Assembly: GCF_045062745.1 (NCBI RefSeq)
Contig: NZ_JBJGED010000035.1
Span: 1 to 64,000, forward strand
From: Paenibacillus_AA sp045062745
GTDB taxonomy: Bacteria; Bacillota; Bacilli; Paenibacillales; NBRC-103111
Direction of reading: 5' to 3'
Length of the DNA stretch: 64,000 bases
Position numbers and translations under genes: made by a program. Below the pieces are notes generated by a model. The model was not told where the DNA came from and did not search any database. It was given only the letters and a program-made list of their open reading frames with translations. Below are positions 54,700 to 63,138 of the stretch, piece after piece. Position 1 is the first letter of the stretch; every line of letters starts with the position of its first letter.

Positions 54700-55965
54700 A
54701 TGAGACCTAACAGGCTGAAAAGCAAAACAATGATCGGCGGCGTCAAGCTGGCCGCGGCCGTCGTCCTGACCGTCGCCGTCGCGGCGGGGTGTTCGGCGGA
54801 GGCTGGTCCGACGGTTCCGGCGGCGACGCAAGAGCAGGCGATCAAGGCGGTGAAGGTACAGAAGTTAGCCAAGCAAAAAATCGGCGATCCGCTCGAGCAA
54901 GTGGCCGATGTGGCCCCCGTGATGCAATTGGACGTCATGGCCAAGTCGAGCGGAGACGTGAAAGAAATTTTGAAAAAGCGCGGAGACCAAGTGAATGCGG
55001 GCGACGTGATCTTGAAGCTCGATCCGGCCGATATGAACTTGCAAAAGGAGAAAGCCTCCCTCCAGCTGCGGAGCAGCCAGGATGCCCTGGTCAAGGCGCA
55101 GCAGGATCTGGCTAACAGCAAAACCGAGATGGCCAACAGCGTCAAAAAGATGGAGCAGGCGCTGCTAGACGTGACCAAATCCTACAATAAAGCTAGAAAC
55201 GATTATGACCAAGGACTCATTACGAAATCGCAACTGGACCAAGCGGAAACGCTGTGGAAAAACCAAACGATGGATCTCGATTTGCTGAAGCAAAAACAAA
55301 AGACACTGGAGACGTCCGACAACTTATCCTCATTGACCAATCAAATCCAGTCGGCTTCCCTATCCATGCAGGAGCTGGATCGCAGCCTGTCCAACCTGGA
55401 GGTCAAAACGCCGGTCAGCGGCATCTTGACCGAGCTGCCGGTCGTGGTAGGCATGACCGTCCAGCCGGGCGCCAAGATCGGCCACGTGGAGCAGCTCGAT
55501 CCGATTGTGATCAAGGCGAAGCTGACGGAGAACTCCGCCAAGCTCGTGAGCGGGAAGCAAGAGCTCGTCTACTATGTGCCGGGGAGCCCCGATAAAGCGA
55601 AGGCGAAGATCAAATATTTGTCCGGCTCCATGGACACCCAGAGCAAGACGTACGAGCTGGAGCTGGAGACGGCGAACGCGAACGGCGCGCTTAAGCCGGG
55701 CACGAAGGTGCAGATCCAGCTGACAACGGAAGACGAGCAAATGGTCGTTGCAGTCCCGACGCTCAGTATCGTCCGCGAAGGCGGCGATTCGTTCGTGTTC
55801 GTGCTAGTGGGCGACACGGTAGAGAAACGCAAGGTGCAGCTCGGCCGTCTGAACGAATTGAATCAGGAAGTGTTGTCCGGGATCAAGGAAGGCGAGCAGC
55901 TCGTCGTCTCCGGCCAGAATCAGCTGAAGGACAAAGAAAAAGTGCAGCTCGCGGAGTCTAAATAA
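54700..55965 (+). CDS. RND adaptor (membrane fusion) lipoprotein
   Basis: The 421-residue protein has a lipoprotein signal with lipobox VAAGC (Cys31), a split lipoyl domain (KSSGDVKEILKKRGDQVNAGDVILKL near 75-105 and VKTPVSGILTELPVVVGMTV near 235-255), a coiled-coil hairpin (about 105-225), a beta-barrel (about 270-340) and a C-terminal membrane-proximal part. It is the HlyD/AcrA type partner of the RND permease, tethered to the outer face of the membrane. AAAGGAG precedes the ATG. It ends one codon before the next frame opens. Confidence 0.92.
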   Translation: MRPNRLKSKTMIGGVKLAAAVVLTVAVAAGCSAEAGPTVPAATQEQAIKAVKVQKLAKQKIGDPLEQVADVAPVMQLDVMAKSSGDVKEILKKRGDQVNAGDVILKLDPADMNLQKEKASLQLRSSQDALVKAQQDLANSKTEMANSVKKMEQALLDVTKSYNKARNDYDQGLITKSQLDQAETLWKNQTMDLDLLKQKQKTLETSDNLSSLTNQIQSASLSMQELDRSLSNLEVKTPVSGILTELPVVVGMTVQPGAKIGHVEQLDPIVIKAKLTENSAKLVSGKQELVYYVPGSPDKAKAKIKYLSGSMDTQSKTYELELETANANGALKPGTKVQIQLTTEDEQMVVAVPTLSIVREGGDSFVFVLVGDTVEKRKVQLGRLNELNQEVLSGIKEGEQLVVSGQNQLKDKEKVQLAESK

Positions 55966-55995
55966 ATGAAGCTTCAACGAAACGGAGGAAATGCA

Positions 55996-57720
55996 GTGAA
56001 ACCGACATGGAAAAAATCGTTGACCGCCGCCGTACTGACCGTCTCGCTCGCCCTGACGTCGGCCCCGGCCGTGATCCTGGCGGCGGACGGCACCGCGATC
56101 GCCCTGGAAGGGCGCGGACAATATTCGCTTACCGCTTCCATCAGAGCCGATGTGAAAAGTGTAGTCAGCGAGCTCGTGGGCGAGGAGACGCGAATCGCCG
56201 CCGTCGTCCAGCTCTATAATGGAGGCAGCCGGGTTACCCGGGTACCGGACTACGAGCTGCGGGTCAAGACGGCCGACGGGACCGAGTATACGCTGCGACC
56301 GAGCGTCTCGAACGCGAAGGCGATCCAGCCCCGGGAGAAGGCCGAGCTCAGCTACATGCTGACGCTGGACTACGGCGCGGCTCTGGACTTGACCGAGCTG
56401 AGCTGGGTCGAGGTGGACGAATATGTATACCCGAAGACGGAAACCGCGATTCTGACCGTACCGGTAGCGGGGCTGGCGTGGGGCGGCCCGGAATCGGTGC
56501 TCGCCGATCCGGCCGCGATGAAGCGCTGGGGCGAACCGTTCGCGATCCCAGGCTTAACCAGCGGAATTGTATATACGCCGGTTACGCTCATCCGGGAGAA
56601 GACGCCGCAAGGTCCGGTGACGGTCGTCACCTTGATCGCGGAGAATCAAGGGACGCGCACCGAGACGGTGCCGGACTTCCGGATCGACGGCAAGTCGGAC
56701 AGCCGCGCCTATACCGGCCAGCGGGTGCAGACGAACGTACAATTAAAGCCTGACGAGAAGAAGTACGTCCATTACGGCATCTTAACCGACAACAACGTGA
56801 CGCTGAACAGCCTGAATGTCCTGACACCCGAGACGTTCGCGGACATCGAGAACAACAGTCCGGTTGTAGTGAACTATAATGTAGGGCGGCTGAACGTCGC
56901 CTTGCCGCAGCAAGACACCATCGACCTCGCCTCGCTTCCGGCCTACAAGCTTGGGGACCGGGTCGCCTTCGACCCGATGAGTAAGCTGATCGATAAGGAA
57001 ACCGCGATCTCGCTCGTGGACCTGAGCTTGAACGAATCCGATTCCGCCGGCTACAACACGATCGTGGCGAAATTCCTCGTCCGGAACACGGGCGAGCGGC
57101 CTGTGCCGCTGCCGGCCTTCCAGACGGAGCTGACGAACGCGGACGGCTTCCGCTATACGGGCAGCCGTCAGGCGACGACCGTGCAGCAGCTGGAGCCGAA
57201 GCTCAGCTACGTCGTCAATTATGCCTTCGCGGTACCTTCTTCGGAAAAGGGCGAAGATCTGGTCCTGAAGCTGCTCGACAACCAAACCGTGGCCCCGTAC
57301 AACATTCCGATCGGCGGCTTCAAGACGGCGGTCGCCACCGACGAGACGGACGACGACACATTGTTGTTCTATCCTTACACCGTCAAGCTGAATTTGTGGG
57401 ATCTGGCCGCTCAAGGAAGCCCGGCCGGGTACACGTACAAGCTGAAGATGGATCTCGACATCGAGTCGGCCGAGGACGTCGTCAGTGACGCCAGCTCCGC
57501 GAACATGACCGTCGAGCTGCACGATCCGCGCGGCCGGTTGATCGCCTCCGAGACGCTGCCCTTCACGGGCCGCAACAAGCTCGTCAGCGGAGCGCAGCAC
57601 CTCGTGTTCCAGAACCTGCGTACCGACCAATTCGAGTGGCCGCTTACGATCAAGATCTACGAATCGATCCAGACGGCGAACGGCGAAGCGAAGCGGCTCG
57701 TGAAAATATTGAAGCAATAG
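55996..57720 (+). CDS. Secreted protein with three repeated beta-rich segments, in RND operon
   Basis: I do not recognise a family. The GTG at 55996 after GGAGG gives 574 residues with a clean signal peptide (KSLTAAVLTVSLALTSAPA) and no lipobox; an ATG at 55966 lacks a ribosome site. Three segments of about 100 residues (roughly 63-160, 198-300 and 335-440) share the order V-x-N-x-G-x-R...VP-x-F/Y, an acidic turn with DG or DS before YT, a QL/QP-x-x-K, a V-x-Y strand and a final hydrophobic IPV-like strand. A fourth C-terminal segment (about 455-574) differs. This resembles Ig-like folds. It is the last gene of the regulator-pump-adaptor series, so it probably works with the pump outside the membrane. 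Confidence 0.8.
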   Translation: MKPTWKKSLTAAVLTVSLALTSAPAVILAADGTAIALEGRGQYSLTASIRADVKSVVSELVGEETRIAAVVQLYNGGSRVTRVPDYELRVKTADGTEYTLRPSVSNAKAIQPREKAELSYMLTLDYGAALDLTELSWVEVDEYVYPKTETAILTVPVAGLAWGGPESVLADPAAMKRWGEPFAIPGLTSGIVYTPVTLIREKTPQGPVTVVTLIAENQGTRTETVPDFRIDGKSDSRAYTGQRVQTNVQLKPDEKKYVHYGILTDNNVTLNSLNVLTPETFADIENNSPVVVNYNVGRLNVALPQQDTIDLASLPAYKLGDRVAFDPMSKLIDKETAISLVDLSLNESDSAGYNTIVAKFLVRNTGERPVPLPAFQTELTNADGFRYTGSRQATTVQQLEPKLSYVVNYAFAVPSSEKGEDLVLKLLDNQTVAPYNIPIGGFKTAVATDETDDDTLLFYPYTVKLNLWDLAAQGSPAGYTYKLKMDLDIESAEDVVSDASSANMTVELHDPRGRLIASETLPFTGRNKLVSGAQHLVFQNLRTDQFEWPLTIKIYESIQTANGEAKRLVKILKQ

Positions 57721-57744
57721 AATGAAAACAAACAACCGCTCTCG

Positions 57745-57772
57745 AACCCGGTCAGGAATGGCCGGGTTTTTC
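57745..57772 (+). terminator. Terminator of the RND operon
   Basis: AACCCGG pairs with CCGGGTT, then TTTTTCC. Confidence 0.8.
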
Positions 57773-57795
57773 CTTCTACGGCGATTATTTACCGA

Positions 57796-57848
57796 TTGAC
57801 AGCGGAATCCCCGTTGTGTAAATTAGGTGTAAATTAAAACGTAAATTA
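57796..57848 (+). promoter_or_regulatory. nadA promoter with three GTAAATTA repeats
   Basis: TTGACA (57796-57801), 17 bases, TAAATT (57819-57824). GTAAATTA occurs at 57818-57825, 57829-57836 and 57841-57848, 11 and 12 bases apart, starting at the -10 and running downstream. These may bind a regulator of NAD synthesis. Confidence 0.55.
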
Positions 57849-57928
57849 AAATAAAATCAGGGGATCGATTCAACCATAACTGAATGCGTGAACTTTTTCA
57901 CGTATTAAACAGAAGGGAAGCGATTGGG

Positions 57929-58867
57929 ATGGAAGCACTTGCGTTAGAGCGCAAGGCGGAGCAGAACCGCGAGCTGAAGCAGCGCATTGCCGAATTGAAA
58001 AAAGAACGCAATGCCATCATCTTGGCCCACTACTACCAGCGGGACGAGGTGCAGGAGGTCGCGGATTTTCGCGGGGATTCCTTCTTATTGGCGCAAAAGG
58101 CGGCTCAGACCGACGCGGAAGTGATCGTGTTCTGCGGCGTGCACTTCATGGGCGAGAGCGCGAAGATTCTGGCTCCGAACAAGACGGTCATCATCCCGGA
58201 CGAGCGCGCCGGTTGTCCGATGGCGGACATGGTCAACGTGGAAGGGCTTCGAGCCTTGAAGCGTCAGCATCCGAACGCCAAAGTCGTGACGTATATCAAC
58301 TCCTCGGCGGAGATTAAGGCCGAGACCGACATTTGCTGTACGTCGGCGAATGCGGTGAAGGTGATTCAGTCCGTGGACGCGGAAGAGATTATCTGGGTGC
58401 CGGACAAGAATTTGGGTGACTACGTGTCGAAACACACCGACAAGAAGATGATCATTTGGGAAGGGTACTGCAACACGCACGATATGTTGACGGTCAAGGA
58501 CGTCATCGAGATGAAGGCGCAGCATCCGAACGCACAGTTCGTCGTTCACCCGGAATGCCGGCCCGAGGTTGTGGCGCTCGGCGATTTCGTAGGCAGCACG
58601 ACCGCGATTATCAAGTATTGCAAGGAATCCGACTGCCAGGAGTTCATCGTTGGCACGGAAGACGGCACCGGGTACCAGCTGCGGATGGACAGCCCGAACA
58701 AGACGTTCCATTTTGCGACCAAATTCCTCGTCTGCCCGAACATGAAAGTGAACAATCTGAAAAAAATCGTCCGGTGCATGGAAACGATGCAGCCGCAAAT
58801 TTATGTCCCGCCCCATGTGGCCGACAAAGCCCGATTGTCCTTAGAGCGCATGCTACAAGTCAAGTAG
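57929..58867 (+). CDS. nadA: Quinolinate synthase NadA
   Basis: NadA condenses iminoaspartate with DHAP to quinolinate using a 4Fe-4S cluster. The ATG at 57929 after AGAAGGGAAG gives 312 residues; an ATG at 57884 has no ribosome site. Conserved parts are ILAHYYQRDEVQEVADFRGDS-type start, Cys in VFCGVHFMGES (near 83), HPECRPEV (near 200) and FLVCPNMK (near 265), the three cluster ligands. The order nadA-nadB-nadC differs from B. subtilis (nadB-nadC-nadA, opposite nifS); no nifS is nearby. Confidence 0.95.
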   Translation: MEALALERKAEQNRELKQRIAELKKERNAIILAHYYQRDEVQEVADFRGDSFLLAQKAAQTDAEVIVFCGVHFMGESAKILAPNKTVIIPDERAGCPMADMVNVEGLRALKRQHPNAKVVTYINSSAEIKAETDICCTSANAVKVIQSVDAEEIIWVPDKNLGDYVSKHTDKKMIIWEGYCNTHDMLTVKDVIEMKAQHPNAQFVVHPECRPEVVALGDFVGSTTAIIKYCKESDCQEFIVGTEDGTGYQLRMDSPNKTFHFATKFLVCPNMKVNNLKKIVRCMETMQPQIYVPPHVADKARLSLERMLQVK

Positions 58868-58875
58868 CATGCGCT
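58845..58875 (+). promoter_or_regulatory. Intercistronic hairpin between nadA and nadB
   Basis: AGCGCATGCTAC (58845-58856) and its exact complement (58864-58875) flank a 7-base loop that includes the nadA stop codon area. There is no T-run. It could stabilise nadA mRNA or lower nadB expression. Confidence 0.7.
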
Positions 58876-58902
58876 ACTCTCTTGCCCATCGAAGGTGAAT
58901 GT

Positions 58903-60513
58903 ATGGTTCCGCGTTATTTGGTTGATTTCGATTTGGACAAGCTGCCTCAGGTGAAGACGGATGTCATCGTCATCGGGGCCGGCATAGCGGGTTTGTTCAC
59001 GGCCATTCGCGCCAGCGAGACCGGGCAGGTCCTCATGATTACGAAGAAATCGCTGCTCGACAGCAACACGCGGTATGCCCAAGGCGGCATCGCGGCAGTC
59101 ATCTCCGACGAGGACTCTCCGGAGTACCACCGGCAGGACACGCTGATCGCGGGCGCCGGGCTATGCGACAACGACGCGGTCGACGTGCTGGTTCATGAAG
59201 GGCCCGAAGGGGTCAAGGATCTCATTCGCATGGGGACGCAATTCGATCTGGAGAACGGTGTATTCGCCTTGACGAAAGAAGGCGCGCACAGCCAGCGGCG
59301 CATTCTGCATGCGCAAGGGGACGCGACGGGCGCGGAGATCGTCCGGGCGCTGTCGGAGAAGACGAAGCAGAGCGACCGGATTGAAGTGTGGGACGATCAT
59401 TATGCGATCGACTTGATTACATATGAGAACGAATGCAAGGGCGTTCTGGTGCAGAAGCCGGACGGCGGGCGCGTCTATGCGCAGGCCAAGGCGATCGTGC
59501 TGTGCTCCGGCGGGACCGGCCAATTGTATCGCTACACGACGAACCCGGATATCGCTACGGGAGACGGCGTCGCCATGGCGTACCGCGCAGGAGCGGTCAT
59601 CCGCGACATGGAGTTCATCCAATTCCATCCCACTTCCCTCTGCTATCCGGGAGCGCCGCGGTTCCTCATCTCCGAGGCGCTGCGGGGCGAAGGCGCGGTG
59701 CTGCGCAACATCCGGGGCGAGCGGTTCATGGAAAAGGTGCACCCGATGCTGGAGCTCGCTCCGCGGGACGTCGTAGCCAGAGCGATCATTCGGGAAATGG
59801 AGCATACGAAATCGACATTCGTATATATTGATATTACGCACGAATCGCCCGAGATGATCAAGCATCGGTTCCCCAACATCTACGAGTTTTGCCTCACGTA
59901 CGGGCTGGATCTGACGTCCGACTGGATCCCGGTCGCGCCGGCCGCCCATTACATGATGGGAGGCATTCGAACCGATCTGAACGGGCAAACTTCCATTAAG
60001 CGGCTCTATGCGTGCGGGGAAGTGTCGTCCACTGGGGTACACGGCGCGAATCGCCTCGCGAGCAACTCGCTGTCCGAGGCGATTGTCTTCGGCCGGCGCA
60101 TCATCGAGCACATCCGAACGCTGACCGAATCCGAGCCGACCCCGGCCATTGCCGAGCACAGCCACCGTCCGGAAGGACCGATGCAAGCGATCGTGGAGAA
60201 GCGTCTGAAGCTGCAAAAGGTGATGGTGCGCTATGTGGGCCTCTTCCGCAATGCCAAAGGGCTCGAGAAAGGGCTCGAGGAGCTGAGGCGCCAAATCTCC
60301 GTCTTCGATTCGTGCCTGTCGAAACGGGAGGAGTTCGAGTTCGCCAATTTGTTGACCTGCGCGCTTCTGACGACCCAGTCGGCGCTCCGGCGGGAGGAGA
60401 GCCGCGGCGGCCATTCCCGCGAAGATTTCCCGCAGACCGATGATACGCATTGGCGGAAGCACAATTTGATAGACCGGAATAACGGGTTTACGGAGGAACG
60501 GATTCATGACTAA
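58903..60513 (+). CDS. nadB: L-aspartate oxidase NadB
   Basis: FAD enzyme that oxidises aspartate to iminoaspartate, the NadA substrate. The ATG at 58903 follows GAAGGTGA and gives 536 residues. The FAD fold starts with DVIVIGAGIAGLFTAIRA near 20, followed by SNTRYAQGGIAAVIS, the active-site EFIQFHPTSL near 235 and the C-terminal FAD segment ACGEVSSTGVHGANRLASNS near 370. It overlaps nadC by eight bases. Confidence 0.95.
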   Translation: MVPRYLVDFDLDKLPQVKTDVIVIGAGIAGLFTAIRASETGQVLMITKKSLLDSNTRYAQGGIAAVISDEDSPEYHRQDTLIAGAGLCDNDAVDVLVHEGPEGVKDLIRMGTQFDLENGVFALTKEGAHSQRRILHAQGDATGAEIVRALSEKTKQSDRIEVWDDHYAIDLITYENECKGVLVQKPDGGRVYAQAKAIVLCSGGTGQLYRYTTNPDIATGDGVAMAYRAGAVIRDMEFIQFHPTSLCYPGAPRFLISEALRGEGAVLRNIRGERFMEKVHPMLELAPRDVVARAIIREMEHTKSTFVYIDITHESPEMIKHRFPNIYEFCLTYGLDLTSDWIPVAPAAHYMMGGIRTDLNGQTSIKRLYACGEVSSTGVHGANRLASNSLSEAIVFGRRIIEHIRTLTESEPTPAIAEHSHRPEGPMQAIVEKRLKLQKVMVRYVGLFRNAKGLEKGLEELRRQISVFDSCLSKREEFEFANLLTCALLTTQSALRREESRGGHSREDFPQTDDTHWRKHNLIDRNNGFTEERIHD

Positions 60514-61384
60514 AGAAATCATGCTGAATCGGGAACTTTTGTCCCGCAACATACGTCTGTGGTTAGAGGAAGACATCGGCACCGGCGATATCACCACAGC
60601 GACGACCATACCTTTAGACCGCCGGTCTAAAGGTATTCTTCATGTGAAGGAATCCGGCCTGCTCGCGGGTCTTCCCGTGGCGGCGCTCGTATTCGCGACC
60701 GTCGATCCGGAGCTTGTCTTCGTGCCGGCTGTCGAGGAAGGCAGCTACGTCGAGAAGGGGACTGTCATCGCCGAGGTGAGCGGCAGCACCCGCAGCATCC
60801 TAATGGGAGAGCGGCTCGCCCTGAACCTGATGCAGAGGCTGTCCGGCATCGCCACGCGCACGAGTCAGTTCGTGCAGGCGCTGGGGGACTTGCCGGTCCG
60901 TCTGGTCGATACGCGCAAGACGACGCCCGGCCATCGGATGCTGGAGAAGTACGCCGTCCGGGTCGGCGGCGGGCACAATCACCGCTTCGGCTTGTATGAC
61001 GCGGTCATGATCAAGGACAATCACATCAAGGGCGCCGGGGGCATCGAGCCGGCTGTCCGCTTCGCGCGGGCGGGCATCCCGCACACGATGAAGATCGAGG
61101 TCGAGGTCGAGTCGTTCGACCAGCTGGAAGAAGCGCTGTCCGCCGGGGCGGACATCATTATGCTCGACAACATGGATAACGCCTGTATGACCGAAGCCGT
61201 GAAGCGGATCCGAGCGGCGGCTCCCCATGTGCTGATCGAGGCGTCGGGCTCCGTCACGCTGGAGACGGTGCAGGGCATAGCCCGCACCGGAGTGGACGTC
61301 GTCTCGGTCGGCCGCCTCACGTATTCGGTGCAAGCCCTCGACATCAGCCTGGACCTGGATGCTAAGAAAGGAAGCGGCGCATGA
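60506..61384 (+). CDS. nadC: Nicotinate-nucleotide pyrophosphorylase NadC
   Basis: NadC (quinolinate phosphoribosyltransferase) makes nicotinate mononucleotide. The 292-residue protein shows EDIGTGDITT near 20, RLALNLMQRLSGIAT near 106, DTRKTTPGHRMLEKYAVRVG near 135 and MLDNMD near 218. A perfect palindrome (60608-60636) lies in its fifth line of coding sequence, around codons 35-44. It overlaps coaX by four bases, so nadABC and coaX form one operon. Confidence 0.95.
   Translation: MTKEIMLNRELLSRNIRLWLEEDIGTGDITTATTIPLDRRSKGILHVKESGLLAGLPVAALVFATVDPELVFVPAVEEGSYVEKGTVIAEVSGSTRSILMGERLALNLMQRLSGIATRTSQFVQALGDLPVRLVDTRKTTPGHRMLEKYAVRVGGGHNHRFGLYDAVMIKDNHIKGAGGIEPAVRFARAGIPHTMKIEVEVESFDQLEEALSAGADIIMLDNMDNACMTEAVKRIRAAAPHVLIEASGSVTLETVQGIARTGVDVVSVGRLTYSVQALDISLDLDAKKGSGA
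60608..60636. repeat. Perfect 29-bp palindrome inside nadC
   Basis: ATACCTTTAGACCG and CGGTCTAAAGGTAT are exact complements around a single C. It encodes part of TIPLDRRSKGIL. It could be an operator or a strong mRNA hairpin. Confidence 0.8.
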
Positions 61385-62145
61385 TCCTCGTCATCGATGT
61401 GGGGAATACGAACATGGTCCTCGGCCTCTACGAAGGCAAGACGCTGAAGCATCATTGGAGGCTCGCTACGAATCGGGCGGCTACAGCCGATGAATACGGC
61501 ATGATGATCTACAATCTGTTCCAATACGCCGGCATTCGGTTCCAGGATGTCGACGGCGTTATGATCTCGTCTGTCGTGCCTCCGCTCATCTACATCCTGG
61601 AGAAGATGTGCGCGCAGTATCTGCAGCGGAAGGCGCTGTTCGTCGGGCCGGGGATCAAGACCGGCCTGAACATCCGGTATGAGAATCCCCGCGAGGTGGG
61701 GGCGGATCGCATCGTGAATGCGGTGGCGGCGATCGAGCTGTACGGCCCGCCGCTCATCGTGGTCGACTTCGGGACGGCGACGACGTTCTGCTACATCGAC
61801 GAGAAGGCGCAATACATCGGGGGCGCGATCGCCCCGGGCATCAGCATCTCGACGGAGGCGCTGTATCAGCGGGCGGCCAAACTGCCGCGCATCGAGCTGG
61901 TCAAGCCCAAGAGCATTGTCGGCCGGACGACCGTGACCTCGATGCAAGCCGGCATCATCTACGGCTTCGCCGGGCAGGTCGACGGCATCGTGCAGCGTAT
62001 AGAAGAAGAAAATCGGACGAAAGCTACCGTCGTGGCGACGGGAGGCTTGGCGGAGCTGATCTCCGGGGAGTCCCGCACGATTCAGATCGTGAATCCGCTC
62101 TTGACCTTGCAAGGGCTGCAGCTCATCTATGAACGCAATCAGTAA
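61381..62145 (+). CDS. coaX: Type III pantothenate kinase
   Basis: CoaX phosphorylates pantothenate, the first step of CoA synthesis, and is not feedback-inhibited by CoA. The 254-residue ASKHA-fold protein shows VIDVGNTNMVLGLYEG (4-19), the GADRIVNAVAA motif near 107, VVDFGTATTFCYID near 127 and GGAIAPGIS near 146. It is translationally coupled to nadC and precedes hslO, its usual neighbour after ftsH in B. subtilis. Confidence 0.95.
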   Translation: MILVIDVGNTNMVLGLYEGKTLKHHWRLATNRAATADEYGMMIYNLFQYAGIRFQDVDGVMISSVVPPLIYILEKMCAQYLQRKALFVGPGIKTGLNIRYENPREVGADRIVNAVAAIELYGPPLIVVDFGTATTFCYIDEKAQYIGGAIAPGISISTEALYQRAAKLPRIELVKPKSIVGRTTVTSMQAGIIYGFAGQVDGIVQRIEEENRTKATVVATGGLAELISGESRTIQIVNPLLTLQGLQLIYERNQ

Positions 62146-62181
62146 CGGTCCGGCCCTGAGGAAGACAGGAGGAAAGACGAA

Positions 62182-63057
62182 ATGCAACAAGACTACTTAA
62201 TCCGCGCCACTGCCCTGAACGGCAAGGTTCGGGCGTTCGCGGCGAATATTACGGGCATCCTGGAGGAACTCCGGGCCCGGCACAAGACCTCACCGGTCGC
62301 CACAGCGGCGCTGGGACGGACGCTGGCGGCAGCGGCGATGATGGGCGCCATGCTGAAGGGCGAGGAGAAGCTGACGATTCAAGTGAAGGGGAACGGTCCG
62401 ATCGGGCAAATCGTCGTCGAGGCTAACGCGGACGGCGACCTGAGAGGCTACGTCGACGATCCGAGCGTCGAGCTGCCGCTGAACGGCAAGGGCAAGCTAG
62501 ATGTGGCCGGCGCGGTTGGGACCGAAGGGTTTATTTATATCATTAAAGATTTGGGTCTTCGCGAGCCGTATCGGGGCAGCACTCCGATCGTGTCGGGGGA
62601 GCTGGGAGAAGATTTTACGTACTATTTCGCCAAATCCGAGCAGACTCCCTCAGCCGTCGCCCTTGGTGTGTTAGTGGATACGGACCGAACGGTTCGCACT
62701 TCCGGCGGGTTCATCATTCAATTGATGCCCGGCCTTGCCGAGGAGGAGATTGCCGAGCTCGAGGCGCGTCTATCTGGGCTGCCGCCGATTACGACGATGC
62801 TGGATCAGGGATTGTCGCTCGAAGCGATTTTGAACGAAGTGCTGGAAGACGTGCAAGTGAAGGAACGGATGGACCTGCAGTTCCGCTGCAAATGCTCGCA
62901 GGAGCGGGTCGAGCAGACCCTGATCAGTTTGGGCCGGGATGAGCTGGAGGACATGATCGCGCGGAACGAGCCCGCCGAAGTCGTTTGCCATTTTTGCAAC
63001 GAGACCTACCGCTTCGATACGGAGCACCTGCAAGCTTTATTAGAGAGAGCCCTGTAG
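62182..63057 (+). CDS. hslO: Redox-regulated chaperone Hsp33
   Basis: Hsp33 is a holdase activated by oxidation of a zinc-bound cysteine centre. The 291-residue protein has the chaperone domain (1-230) with TGILEELRARHKTSPVATAALGR and QVKGNGPIGQIVVEA, and a C-terminal redox switch with CKC near 236-238 and CHFC near 269-272. AGGAGG precedes the ATG. It follows coaX as in B. subtilis. Confidence 0.95.
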   Translation: MQQDYLIRATALNGKVRAFAANITGILEELRARHKTSPVATAALGRTLAAAAMMGAMLKGEEKLTIQVKGNGPIGQIVVEANADGDLRGYVDDPSVELPLNGKGKLDVAGAVGTEGFIYIIKDLGLREPYRGSTPIVSGELGEDFTYYFAKSEQTPSAVALGVLVDTDRTVRTSGGFIIQLMPGLAEEEIAELEARLSGLPPITTMLDQGLSLEAILNEVLEDVQVKERMDLQFRCKCSQERVEQTLISLGRDELEDMIARNEPAEVVCHFCNETYRFDTEHLQALLERAL

Positions 63058-63138
63058 CACACAAGAGAGAGTCAGGGGCGGGGCGTCTGGCAGACGGGGC
63101 GTCCGGTATATTACGGGTAGATCAGAGGAGAAATCACG

